64,000 nucleotides of DNA, from positions 1-64,000 of the forward strand of contig PXDB01000035.1 of the NCBI GenBank assembly GCA_003565155.1, read 5' to 3'. Shown here piece after piece: positions 1 to 8,369 of this stretch; position 1 is the stretch's first letter, and each line of letters opens with the position of its first letter. Both the position numbers and the translations under genes were made by a program. The notes under the pieces are model-generated. The model ran no database searches and was not told the DNA's origin. It saw nothing but the letters and a program-made list of their open reading frames with translations. The stretch comes from Nitriliruptoraceae bacterium. GTDB lineage: Bacteria; Actinomycetota; Nitriliruptoria; Nitriliruptorales; Nitriliruptoraceae.

Positions 1-1367
1 ACCGCCGGGATCTGGTTCAGGTGCGCCAGGGTCACGTCCCACACCAGCCCACCATCGCCGGTCACCGCCGCAGCACTGACGCCCGTGACCACTCCTCCCA
101 CCGCCAGGAGCAGGGCGACCGTGACGGCGGCGACACCGAGGTGGCTGGCGAGCCACGCGGTCCTGCTGACGGGCGTGGCGAGCACCGCCTCGGCGCGGCC
201 CCGTGCCTCCTCGGCGCGCAGCGACTGGATCGAACCGATCGCCGCCCCGGCTGCCACGAAGGCCATGAAGGTGGCGATGTAGGCGAGGTAGCCCCCGACC
301 AGGTCCTCCGCACCGAACAGCTCCAGGAAGGCCTCGGGCAGGTCGGTGAAGGCCTGGGTGAGCGCGTCGGTGTAGGCGCCGTAGGCCACACCCGTCACCA
401 GCAGGCCCGTGCCCCATCCGAGGGTGTTGGCGCGCTGGAGCCGTGCGGCAAGGCCCAGCGGCGTGCCGAGCCGGGCGGCTGCGTGCCGCGCACCCGGCCG
501 GGTCGCGAGCAGCCCGGCGCCCAGGTCGCGGCGCGCGGCCAGCAGGAAGCCGACGCCGGTGGTCACGAAGGCGAAGGCGACCGTCAGCGCCAGCGGCCAC
601 CAGCGGTCCAGGACGTAGGGCGCGGTCTGCTGCGCCCAGGCCAGGGGCGAGAACCAGGACAGGGTCGTGCCACCCTCGGCGGCGACGTCCCCACCCGCAC
701 GGATGAGGAAGGCGGCGCCGAGCGCGGCCCCGGCAAGGCCCGCGGCGCCGCGGGCGTAGCTGCTGAGCTGCGCGGTGATGCTGGCGACCCCGGCGAAGGC
801 CATCCCGGTCGCCGCGAGGCCGACCGCGAACACCGCTGAGCCGGCGACGGCGAAACCGGCGATCCCGACCAGCGCCCCGAACACGACCGCGGCGGCGAGC
901 AGGTTGGTGAGCAGCGCCACCAGCAGGGTCGCGGTCAACTGTGCCGCACGCCCGACCACGTTCGCCTGCACCAGCTCGAGCCGGCCGGTCTGCTCCTCCT
1001 GTCGGGTGTGGCGCACGACCAGCAGGATCGACATCAGAGCCGTGGCCAGGGCGAAGTACAGCCCGTAGCCGTTGGCGACGAAGCGCTCGTAGGTCGGGTC
1101 GTCGAACCCGTACCCGGGCCCGATCAGCAGCCGGCCCACGGGGTCGGCGAACAGGGCGGTCGCGGTGGCGAGCTCCGCCTCGGTGTCGGCGACGCTCGGC
1201 AGCGCGGCGTTGAGGTAGATGACGAACAGCGCCAGCGCACCCGTCCACGCCGGCAGCTTGATGCGGTCGCGGCGCAGCAGGAAGCGCACCAGCACCCCGG
1301 TGCCGGCCAGGGCACGGCCGGCGGTGCGGGCAGGCGCGGGTGACGTTGATCGCACGTCGATGCTCAT
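1..1367 (-). CDS. ABC-2 exporter permease, C-terminus outside window
   Basis: Membrane subunit of an ABC-2 type exporter resembling the group annotated as exporters of polyketide antibiotics (COG3559-like). The ATG at 1365-1367 overlaps the stop of the upstream ATPase gene by 4 nt, so the two are probably translationally coupled. I translated 455 residues without a stop up to base 1; the rest lies outside. Several hydrophobic helices alternate with short loops. A segment at residues 119-130 ([12 protein letters not shown]) is nearly repeated in the permease at 39892-41898 ([12 protein letters not shown]), which marks the two as paralogs. The N-terminus is short and lacks the glycine/alanine/serine extension of that paralog. 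Substrate unknown. Confidence 0.85.
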   Translation of the reverse strand, partial: MSIDVRSTSPAPARTAGRALAGTGVLVRFLLRRDRIKLPAWTGALALFVIYLNAALPSVADTEAELATATALFADPVGRLLIGPGYGFDDPTYERFVANGYGLYFALATALMSILLVVRHTRQEEQTGRLELVQANVVGRAAQLTATLLVALLTNLLAAAVVFGALVGIAGFAVAGSAVFAVGLAATGMAFAGVASITAQLSSYARGAAGLAGAALGAAFLIRAGGDVAAEGGTTLSWFSPLAWAQQTAPYVLDRWWPLALTVAFAFVTTGVGFLLAARRDLGAGLLATRPGARHAAARLGTPLGLAARLQRANTLGWGTGLLVTGVAYGAYTDALTQAFTDLPEAFLELFGAEDLVGGYLAYIATFMAFVAAGAAIGSIQSLRAEEARGRAEAVLATPVSRTAWLASHLGVAAVTVALLLAVGGVVTGVSAAAVTGDGGLVWDVTLAHLNQIPA

Positions 1368-2284
1368 CGGGGGTCCGTGCGGTGGTTGGCCCTGGCCTCG
1401 AGGTCATCGCCGTAGTGGCGCATGAGCAGCTGCTCGAGGGTCGGCGGGTGGGCAACGATGGCGCGCACGCCGAGCGGACCGAGGGCCGCGACCACCTCCT
1501 CGACGTGGTCACCGTCCACCTCGAAACGGACCTGTCCGTCCACCTGCTCCAGCGCGTGCACACCCGGGAGCCCGGCCAGCTGGTCGGTGGGGGAGGTGGT
1601 CTCCAGGCGCATGCTGACGCGGTGCAGGTGGCGCAGCTCGGTGAGGGTCCCGGACTCCACGATCACGCCGTGCCGGATGATGGAGATCCGGTCGGCCAGC
1701 ACCTCCACCTGCGCGAGGATGTGGCTGGAGAGCAGCACCGTGCACCCCACCTCCCGGGCCTCGCGGATGCACTCCTGGAACACCACCTCCATCAGCGGGT
1801 CGAGCCCGGCGGTGGGCTCGTCGAGGAGCAGCAGCTCAACATCCGAGCTCAGCGCGGAGATCAGGGCCACCTTCTGCCGGTTGCCCTTCGAGTAGGTCCG
1901 GCCCTTGCGGGTCGGATCGAGGTCGAAGCGTTCGCACAGCTCGTCGCGGCGCGCACGATCGAAGCCGCCCCGCAGGCGGGCGAACAGGTCGATGGCCTCA
2001 CCGCCGGTCAGGTTCGGCCACAGCTCCACGTCACCGGGCACGTAGGCCAGGCGGCGGTGGAGGTCGACCGCGTCGCGCCACGGGTCGCCACCGAGCAGCC
2101 GGGCGGTGCCGGCGTCGGCCTGCAGCAGCCCCAGCAGCACGCGGATGGCCGTGGACTTGCCCGCGCCGTTCGGGCCGAGGAAGCCGTGGACCTCACCCTC
2201 CGCCACCTCGAGGTCGAGCCCGTCGAGCGCCACCGTTCGCCCGAAGCGCTTCACCAGGCCTCGGGTGCTGATCACGGTGCTCAT
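1364..2284 (-). CDS. ABC transporter ATP-binding protein (exporter, pairs with 1-1367)
   Basis: Cytoplasmic ATPase of the exporter whose permease follows directly. 306 residues. Walker A GPNGAGKS at 37-44, the signature region reads YSKGNRQKV (132-140) in place of LSGGQ, Walker B ELLLLDEP at 151-158, and the switch histidine lies in LLSSHILAQ. The YSKGNRQ signature is typical of the DrrA/CcmA-like exporter ATPases. The protein is very close along its length to the ATPase at 38921-39895, with long shared stretches such as [14 protein letters not shown] hydrolysis would drive export of a lipid, drug or antibiotic; the substrate cannot be told from sequence. Confidence 0.93.
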   Translation of the reverse strand: MSTVISTRGLVKRFGRTVALDGLDLEVAEGEVHGFLGPNGAGKSTAIRVLLGLLQADAGTARLLGGDPWRDAVDLHRRLAYVPGDVELWPNLTGGEAIDLFARLRGGFDRARRDELCERFDLDPTRKGRTYSKGNRQKVALISALSSDVELLLLDEPTAGLDPLMEVVFQECIREAREVGCTVLLSSHILAQVEVLADRISIIRHGVIVESGTLTELRHLHRVSMRLETTSPTDQLAGLPGVHALEQVDGQVRFEVDGDHVEEVVAALGPLGVRAIVAHPPTLEQLLMRHYGDDLEARANHRTDPR

Positions 2285-2481
2285 CTCAGCCTCCTACCGG
2301 GACTCCTCGACCCGTCGCGCCTGACGGTAGACGCGGACAGGTGGGTCCGAGGACCCGACCGCGGCGGGTGCGGCCGGTGCCCGGTCGCAGCGTTGGCAGC
2401 TGCGTGGAGCATCGCCAGGTACTCGCCCAGGTGGCGATCCGGGGCACAGCGGGTGCACCGGCGCATCAGCCGATGGGCAGC

Positions 2482-3225
2482 TCACAGCGGGTGGACCACC
2501 CACACGTTCGGCTCGACGTAGACGGCGTGGTCCTGTGCCGCGTCCACGTGCAGGGGGGTGAGGGCACCGGGTACCACGGCCGGACCCGAACGCTCCAGCG
2601 CCAGTCCGGTCCACGTCCGCCACTGGGCCAGGGTCCCGGTGATGGTCATCGAGGTCGGGCACACGCTGTGGATGCGGCCGCCGGCCCGCACGTGCAGGCG
2701 CAGCCAGGGGTCGGTCGGCATGCCGTCCTCCGGCCGGAGCCTGGCGGCGTACACCGTCATCGGTGTCTCGGGTTCCTCGTGCTTGCGACTGGGACGCACC
2801 GGCGCCACCAGTTCCGTGACCCCGACCTCGCGCGCCGCGTCCTTCATCGCCTCGAGGAGCCGCAGCGCGAGGCCGGTGCCGCGGTGGGACGGCGCGACCA
2901 TGATCTCCAGCGCGGAGACGTGCGTCGGTGGTCGTCCGGCGAGGTGGTCGAGCCACGCCCACCGCACGACACCGTCCCAGCCGTCGGCCGGGAGGGTGCC
3001 GCGCGCCGGGTGGCCGTCGATGGCCACCGGCACCGAGTAGGCGCGCCCGACCACCTCGTCACCGTCGACGGCGGAGAAGATGTGCGTGGCGTGGTCGTCC
3101 TGCCGGGCGTAGAACAGGTCGGCGATCGGATCGTGGAGCATGAAGGTCGGCCACAAGGTGGTCAGGGCGTCCGCACCGTCGGCGAGGTCGGGCCGTACTG
3201 CCACCGAGTGGATCTCCACAGGCAA
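2482..3225 (-). CDS. GNAT-family N-acetyltransferase
   Basis: Predicted 247-residue acetyltransferase. The acetyl-CoA loop is visible as SHRGTGLALRLLEAMKDA, matching motif A (R/Q-x-x-G-x-G/A) of GNAT enzymes. The preceding strand, VSALEIMVAP, also fits. The substrate-binding part is not close to any acetyltransferase I can name. It stands alone, about 200 bp upstream (minus strand) of the exporter ATPase, with a repeat-bearing spacer on its other side. It could act on a small molecule or a protein; the acceptor is unknown. Confidence 0.8.
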   Translation of the reverse strand: MPVEIHSVAVRPDLADGADALTTLWPTFMLHDPIADLFYARQDDHATHIFSAVDGDEVVGRAYSVPVAIDGHPARGTLPADGWDGVVRWAWLDHLAGRPPTHVSALEIMVAPSHRGTGLALRLLEAMKDAAREVGVTELVAPVRPSRKHEEPETPMTVYAARLRPEDGMPTDPWLRLHVRAGGRIHSVCPTSMTITGTLAQWRTWTGLALERSGPAVVPGALTPLHVDAAQDHAVYVEPNVWVVHPL

Positions 3226-3426
3226 CCGTCACGCTCCCATCAGCCGATGGTCGACACGATACGCCCGCGCCGGCCCGAGGACGGGCAGCCGACGCCGACG
3301 TGCGCTGGCGTCCGGGTGCACGATGCCGTGCCGGCTTCCGCCGCGTCGGTTGCTTCACGACGTTCCCCCCAGGGGTCGGGGCGAACGTCGTGGAGCAACC
3401 GTGGTGGTGCCGGTGGCATTGGTGGT

Positions 3427-3650
3427 GCCGGCGGGGTGCGAGCACCGGTGATCGCGGTGGTGCCAGGGGGCGCGAGGGGTGCCGGCGGGGTCCGAGCGCC
3501 CGTGACGGGTGGTGCCGGCGGTACCGGCCGTGCCGGCGGGGTCCGAGCGCCCGTGACGGGTGGTGCCGGCGGTACCGGCCGTGCCGGCGGGGTCCGGGCG
3601 CCGGTGACCGGCGGTACCAGCGGTGCCGAGGTTGCCGGCCCCGGTCCGTC
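3427..3650. repeat. Tandem repeat, about 51-nt unit, four copies
   Basis: Copies begin at 3427 (a 54-nt variant), 3481, 3532 and 3583, each opening with GCCGGCGGGGT. The second and third are almost identical, while the first and last have drifted. The array fills most of the spacer between the acetyltransferase and methylglyoxal synthase genes. The unit is a multiple of three, so open frames run through it on both strands, but no start or ribosome site supports a gene. Confidence 0.85.
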
Positions 3651-3679
3651 GACCGGCTGCGGGCAGCCTCCCTGCCCGG

Positions 3680-4138
3680 TCAGCTGGCGCGCTGGAGGGG
3701 GAACTCCCGGGTGGCCGGCAGGTCCTGTCGGTCCTGCTGGAACTCGGTGGTGGCCATCGGGCTGGAGATCAGGAAGTCGGCGGTGGCCCGGTTGCAGGCC
3801 GCGGGGATGTTGCGCAGGGTGGCGATGCGCAGCAGGGCCTTCACGTCGGGGTCGTGGGGCTGGGGTTCGAGCGGGTCCCACAGGAAGATCATCATGTCGA
3901 CGGTGCCCTCGGCCACCATCGCGCCGATCTGGAGGTCGCCGCCGAGGGGGCCGCTGTTGAGACAGGTCACCTCGAGGCCGACCTCGTGGGCGAGCACGCT
4001 GCCGGTGGTCCCGGTCGCGATGAGGCGGTGGGGACGCAGGCTCTCACGGTTGTACTCGGCCCACTCGACCAGGTCCACCTTGCAGTTGTCGTGGGCGATC
4101 AGGGCGATGGTCTTGGGCGTGGGTGCGACGTCGTGCAT
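3680..4138 (-). CDS. mgsA: Methylglyoxal synthase
   Basis: Converts dihydroxyacetone phosphate to methylglyoxal and phosphate in the cytoplasm, a bypass of lower glycolysis when phosphate is short or sugar phosphates pile up. 152 residues, the usual family length. Family motifs appear in order: ALIAHDNCK (12-20), ATGTTG (41-46), SGPLGGDLQIG (62-72) with the catalytic aspartate at 68 (equivalent to Asp71 of the E. coli enzyme), then FLWDPLEPQPHDPDVKALLR with the conserved histidine. The ATG at 4138 has AGAGGTG a few bases upstream. The open frame runs on further 5' but that part has no family similarity. It appears to be a single-gene unit. Confidence 0.96.
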   Translation of the reverse strand: MHDVAPTPKTIALIAHDNCKVDLVEWAEYNRESLRPHRLIATGTTGSVLAHEVGLEVTCLNSGPLGGDLQIGAMVAEGTVDMMIFLWDPLEPQPHDPDVKALLRIATLRNIPAACNRATADFLISSPMATTEFQQDRQDLPATREFPLQRAS

Positions 4139-4883
4139 GGGTTCACCTCTGGTGTGCGGGGACGTGCCACGAGCGGGGTCATGCCAGGTGGAGTGGGGCG
4201 CGTGGCAGATCCGGAGGGTCGGCGCGCGGCTGGTCGGCCGATCGGAGGCCGTTGGAGGGGGCACGAGAACGCTGCGAGACGGGTGCGGTAGAGAGGGGTG
4301 CGGCGCGCCTGCTGCAGGTTCCGTACCGCGCACCCGGGGGACAACCGGGGTACCCCCCGACGACGACGGTGTCCGGTTGGACTGGAACTGGACCGGCCAA
4401 CCGTCGGGAGGTGGCGCGGTGCGGCCTGCCGTATGGCCTGCGGAACGGGTGTGCCCCCTTGTCGGGGGAGGGGGGGCGGCATTCCCGGTGTGTGACATCC
4501 GCGGGGCGGCCGCGGGCCGCGGTTGTCGGCGAGATCCGAAGGCCGGCCGAGGTCCCCGGGGCGGCCGTGGTCCGCGGTTGTCGGCGAGGTCCGCGGGGCA
4601 GCCGAGGACGGCTGGACGGTCGCCTGTCGTCGGGGTGGTCCGACTCGTCCAGCTCCGCCGGAGTGTCATACTCGGGAGAGCAGCCGCGTCAGCCGATGCC
4701 GATGCCGATGCCGACGCCGTCCGAGGGCAGCCGCCTCCGCCGACAGAGAGCAGCCTCGTCCGTCGGCTGTGTCGGCTGTGAGCGCGCAGCCGACCCGAAC
4801 GTGAGGCCAGCGTTGTCGCCCGCACGACCGGCGAACCCCGACCCGGACCAGCCTGGAGCGGCGTGGAGAGAGGTTTCACTGCC
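4139..4883. other. 745-bp spacer with an internal duplication
   Basis: I see no gene here. Frames stay open only because of the base composition, and none has a start with a ribosome site. A 36-nt stretch beginning GGGGCGGCCG occurs twice, at 4503-4538 and 4558-4593, with a few differences. A short GCCGAT repeat lies at 4694-4720. The spacer separates two divergently transcribed genes, so it should hold both promoters. Confidence 0.6.
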
Positions 4884-5879
4884 ATGTCCGACGTGATCCC
4901 GACGGAGGCCGTCGACACCTACCTGGAGTTGGCGCTCGCAGGGGAACAACGTCGTGCAACGAGGTACGTGGTTGATCTCCTCCACGACGCGACGCCGCCG
5001 GCCGCGCTGATCACCGACCTGCTGGCCCCGGCCCAGCATGAGGTCGGTGAGCGGTGGCATCACGGGGACCTGTCGACCGCCGACGAGCACCTGGTGACGT
5101 CGATCACGCTATCGAGCCTCGCAGCCATGTGCGCCGGGTCGAGTCGCCCGGAGCCACGGGGACTGGTCCTGGTCATCTGCGCCGAGGACGACTGGCACTC
5201 CCTCGCGTCCCAGATGTTCGCGGAGCTGCTGCGGCAGGCGGGACGGCGGGTGCTCCATCTCGGCCCCTCCGCGCCCAGCGCGGACGTGTCGGTGTTCATC
5301 GAGCGACAACGGCCGGAGGCGGTCGCGGTCACCTGCAACCTCTCCTTGGCCTACCTCGGCACCAGCCGCGTGGCGGACGCCGCCCACGCCCACGGTGTCC
5401 CGGTGCTGGCCGGGGGCGGGGCCCTGGACCTGCAACGCGCGCTCCGCCTCGGTGCCGACGGTTGGGCGCAGGACAGTACGAGTGCGGTGCGCGTTCTGGA
5501 TCAGTGGCGGGCCCGCACACCGGTCGTCGATCCACGGCCCGTGCAGCACGATCCGGCAGCGCTGGCGCTCGACCGCAGCGCTCCCGACCTCGGTGGAAGG
5601 GCCTTCGAGGAGCTCGGGCAGCTGCGCTCGTCCCTGCTCGGACGCGATCGGCACTGGCTATCCACGCTGCGCAGCGATCTCGTGGACACGGTGCGGTGCC
5701 TGGCCGCCGCGCGGCTCGTGGAAGACCCCGAGGTGTTCGCGGAGTACCGGGAGTGGCTCCGTCAGCTGTACGCGTCACGGGGCGTGCCCGAGCAGGTGCT
5801 TGCTGTGGGCGCACGGGCCCTGCGTCCGCTCGTCGCTGAGGTCGACGTCGCAGCGGCGGACCTCCTGGTCGGTCGGTAG
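4884..5879 (+). CDS. Stand-alone cobalamin-binding protein, CarH-like light-sensor module
   Basis: 331 residues. Residues 10-85 form a helical B12 cap domain containing W58, nine residues, then E68-H69: the Wx9EH signature of CarH/LitR adenosylcobalamin photoreceptors. The Rossmann B12-binding domain follows (about 93-205) with D103-W-H105-S-L-A, a variant of the DxHxxG motif whose histidine would ligate cobalt from below; the final glycine is alanine. A C-terminal helical region (about 225-331) has no motif I can assign. No DNA-binding domain is fused, unlike CarH, so a partner protein would have to transmit any signal. ATG 4884 is chosen over GTG 4863 because GAGAGAGG lies about 10 nt upstream. 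A methyl-group carrier role is possible but the Wx9EH motif argues for light sensing. Confidence 0.85.
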   Translation: MSDVIPTEAVDTYLELALAGEQRRATRYVVDLLHDATPPAALITDLLAPAQHEVGERWHHGDLSTADEHLVTSITLSSLAAMCAGSSRPEPRGLVLVICAEDDWHSLASQMFAELLRQAGRRVLHLGPSAPSADVSVFIERQRPEAVAVTCNLSLAYLGTSRVADAAHAHGVPVLAGGGALDLQRALRLGADGWAQDSTSAVRVLDQWRARTPVVDPRPVQHDPAALALDRSAPDLGGRAFEELGQLRSSLLGRDRHWLSTLRSDLVDTVRCLAAARLVEDPEVFAEYREWLRQLYASRGVPEQVLAVGARALRPLVAEVDVAAADLLVGR

Positions 5880-6007
5880 CAACAGCGATACGGTCGCGTG
5901 TCCGTCCGACGGAGGAGGTCGACGTTGACGGAGGAGGTCGGGTCGACACGGGACACCCGACGGCAGGTACACGGCGGTGCGCCCGGTCGTGGTGGGCGCC
6001 GTTCCTT

Positions 6008-6502
6008 GTGGCAAGCGTGCTGTCCGGCGTCCTGCTGGCAGGGTGCGTCGAGCCGTCCTTCGACCAGGACGCGTACGACGAGCTGGCGGCCTGGGCCGCG
6101 TCGGCCACCACCCTGCACGACCCGGTCCTCGACGACCTCGAGGCCGTCCTCGAGGACCCGGACACCCCCCAGCTCCAGGCGGGACGGCAGCTCCCCGCCG
6201 TGGAGCGGGCGCTCGCCGCCCGCGAGGGGTTGACGGACGCCGATGAGGTCCGCACCTGGACCATCCGGAACGTGGGCCCCGACGGCGAACGGGAGGTCAC
6301 AGGTGAGGAGTTCGCCGCGTTGATCGAGGAGCTCGAGGCGTCGCTCTTCACGCTGCAACGGGCCGCCGAGGACGTCCGGGACGCGGAGGACCGCACCGAC
6401 CCGGCACTCGAGGAAGCCGTGGCGGAGGCCGACGCACAGGCGCAGGAGGCCAGGACCCGGTACCGCCTGCTGCTGTTCGGCGGTGACGATGGCGGTGGGT
6501 GA
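6008..6502 (+). CDS. Small lipoprotein of unknown function, start unresolved
   Basis: About 164 residues from the first GTG in frame. The N-terminus carries a lipobox (LLAGC), and the in-frame codons upstream read RRCARSWWAPFLVAS, a typical charged and hydrophobic signal peptide. No ATG, GTG or TTG precedes them in this frame back to the stop at 5837-5839, so either the annotated GTG clips the signal or an indel lies upstream. The mature part is acidic and helical, rich in Glu, Asp and Ala, with likely coiled-coil stretches. It ends in a Gly/Asp tail that is the first unit of the 27-nt repeat. Function unknown; the outer face of the membrane is the likely location. Confidence 0.6.
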   Translation: MASVLSGVLLAGCVEPSFDQDAYDELAAWAASATTLHDPVLDDLEAVLEDPDTPQLQAGRQLPAVERALAAREGLTDADEVRTWTIRNVGPDGEREVTGEEFAALIEELEASLFTLQRAAEDVRDAEDRTDPALEEAVAEADAQAQEARTRYRLLLFGGDDGGG

Positions 6503-6612
6503 TGGGGCGGTGACGGCGGCGGCGGGTGATGCGGCCGTGACGACGCCGGCGGGTCATGGGGCGGTGACGGCGGCGGTGGGTGCTGGGACGGTGACGAGAG
6601 CCGCCGTGGGTC
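6482..6612. repeat. Tandem repeat, exact 27-nt period, about five copies
   Basis: The hexamer GTGACG recurs at 6483, 6510, 6537, 6564 and 6591, exactly 27 nt apart, followed each time by a GCGGCGG-like stretch and GGGT. The first copy encodes the end of the lipoprotein and its stop codon. The rest fills the spacer and reaches the last codons of the convergent acetyltransferase gene (ends 6611). No symmetry suggesting a terminator is evident within a unit. Confidence 0.92.
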
Positions 6613-7108
6613 AGCCGCCGCCAACCTCCGGTCGGTGCCAGGCCGTGCACGCCAGGTGCTTGACCATCACCAGGCACGGGTTCCCGGGCCACAGGGTGTC
6701 GGCGGGGAGCTCCTCCAGCCCCTGGTAGCCCAGGGCCCGGTAGAAGGCGCGGGTCGCCGCGTACTCCGGTGAGGGGTGACTGGGCCCCAGCGTCTTGACC
6801 TGCAGGTAGGCGGTGCCGGCCCGTGCCAGGTCGCCCTCCGCCGCCGCGACGAGCGCACGCCCAACGCCTTCGCGGTGGTGGCCCCGGTCCGCCGCCAGGA
6901 CGTACATCTCCGCGAGGCGCTCCTCGTGCTGTTCGAGGACGAGCACGCCCACCGCACGCCCGTCGAGGGTCGCGACGTAGGTCGGGAGGTCCGCGGAGCG
7001 GGTCACGTACGCCGTGATCGCCTCCTCGATGCCGAACCACTCAGGCAGCCCGCGCAGCAGCTCGGCGACCACCTCAGGGCGGGGCCGGTCGCGCTCGATC
7101 CGGATCAT
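6611..7108 (-). CDS. GNAT-family N-acetyltransferase
   Basis: 165 residues from ATG 7108 (MIRIERDRPRPEV). The frame is open to 7312, but the extra segment is low-complexity and unlike the family. Strand 4 and motif A are clear: AEMYVLAADRGHHREGVGRA, with G-x-G for the CoA pyrophosphate, followed by LQVKTLGPSHPSPEYAATRA and the FYRALGYQGLEELPAD motif B tail. This pattern is common in small single-domain acetyltransferases of unknown substrate. It is convergent with the lipoprotein gene and shares its end with the 27-nt repeat array. Confidence 0.88.
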   Translation of the reverse strand: MIRIERDRPRPEVVAELLRGLPEWFGIEEAITAYVTRSADLPTYVATLDGRAVGVLVLEQHEERLAEMYVLAADRGHHREGVGRALVAAAEGDLARAGTAYLQVKTLGPSHPSPEYAATRAFYRALGYQGLEELPADTLWPGNPCLVMVKHLACTAWHRPEVGGG

Positions 7109-7426
7109 CGGTGTCCCACCACTGTCTCCCACCGCGCTCGGGACCGGGGCAGCGTAGAACCTGGTGGAGCGACGGATCGGTGGGGGTGGCAGCAGCCGGT
7201 GTCCGGCGGTCGCTGGGGCCGGGCCGAGGAGGACGGGGACGGGGCGAGGGCGACGGGGCGAGACCCCGACGTGGTGCGGCCAGCACCCGGTGTGCGGGGC
7301 GGGTGGCTCCACTCCGCTGCCTGCGCCAGCGACGTAGGTTCAGCGCGTCGAGGTTGCGGTGCCAGGCGTCTGATGCCGGGGGGGCGTTGACACCGGAAGG
7401 GCAGGAGAGGCAGGAGGGTGGCGGTC
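7109..7426. other. Divergent intergenic region
   Basis: 318 bp between the divergent acetyltransferase and hydrolase genes. I see no further gene. A ribosome site (GGAGG near 7413) belongs to the hydrolase gene. No clear palindrome or promoter hexamer could be picked out by eye. Confidence 0.5.
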
Positions 7427-8362
7427 ATGAGCCGGACGGAGCAGCGACGGCAGGCACAGCGGGCCCGGCTGCGTGCAGCGGAGGCGGCGACCTTCGCGTA
7501 CTACGGCGTGGCCACGGTCACCGAGGAGCTGGTCATCGCCGACCCTCCGCTGACGACCCGGGTCGTCCGGGTGGGCACCGGGACCCCAACGGTGCTGTTC
7601 CACGGCGGTGGGATGACCTCCACGGTCTGGGCACCGCTGGTGGCGCACCTGCCCGGTCGCGCCCTCCACCTCGTCGACCTGCCCGGCTGCGGTCTCGCCG
7701 ACCCCTACGACCACGGGGAGGTGGACCTCGCCCGCCACCAGGCCGCCTTCGTCGGCGCGGTGCTCGACGCCCTCGGCCTGCAGCGCGCGTCGGTGATCGG
7801 TGCGTCGATGGGTGGCTGGTACGCGCTGCGCGCGGCGCTGGCACGACCCGAACGGATCACCTCGGCGACGCTGTTGACCGCGCCGGCGCTCGCACTGCCC
7901 GGGGCACGGATGCCGGTCCCGATGGCCGTGCCGGGGACGTGGGTCGGGCGCCGCATGGCGGCGTCCACCCGACCACCCTCGGCGCGGATGACCCGCCGCG
8001 TCCTGTTGATGATCGGCGGGGAGGGCTCGGTCGCCACGGCGCCGGAGGCGCTTTTCGACGCCCTCGGTGCGGCGATGGCCCTGTCGGCCACGAGCGCGGC
8101 CACCCTCGACATCTGCCGGTGGCGCACCCCGCACCCGCACCTGCAGGTCACCGGCGCCGAGCTCGCCGCGTGCGAGGTCCCGATGCTGCTGCTGTGGGGC
8201 GAGGAGGACGTGGTGCAGCCGCCGGAGGCCGGCAGGTGGGCGGCCAGCATGCTCCCACAGGGCCGCTGCGAGGTGCTGCCCGGTGGCCACGGGCTGTGGT
8301 TCGACCAGCCGCAGCGGTGCGGCGAGCTGGTGACGGCGTTCCTGCGCGAGGTGGACCCGTGA
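7427..8362 (+). CDS. Alpha/beta hydrolase
   Basis: 311 residues from ATG 7427, preceded by AGGAGG. It has the alpha/beta-hydrolase layout: oxyanion-hole motif HGGG (59-62), nucleophile elbow GASMGG with Ser127, acid in GEEDVV (Asp about 261) and His about 288 in GGHGLWF. The cap region (about 155-215) is methionine- and arginine-rich. There is no signal peptide, so it is cytoplasmic. The substrate cannot be told; lipase, esterase or haloperoxidase-like activities share this fold. It is convergent with the large regulator gene, only 7 bp apart. Confidence 0.9.
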   Translation: MSRTEQRRQAQRARLRAAEAATFAYYGVATVTEELVIADPPLTTRVVRVGTGTPTVLFHGGGMTSTVWAPLVAHLPGRALHLVDLPGCGLADPYDHGEVDLARHQAAFVGAVLDALGLQRASVIGASMGGWYALRAALARPERITSATLLTAPALALPGARMPVPMAVPGTWVGRRMAASTRPPSARMTRRVLLMIGGEGSVATAPEALFDALGAAMALSATSAATLDICRWRTPHPHLQVTGAELAACEVPMLLLWGEEDVVQPPEAGRWAASMLPQGRCEVLPGGHGLWFDQPQRCGELVTAFLREVDP

Positions 8363-8369
8363 CCGACGC

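Noticed and set aside
4863..5879. GTG 4863 as start of the cobalamin protein
   Set aside because: The ribosome site GAGAGAGG would lie inside the coding region; ATG 4884 is well spaced from it.
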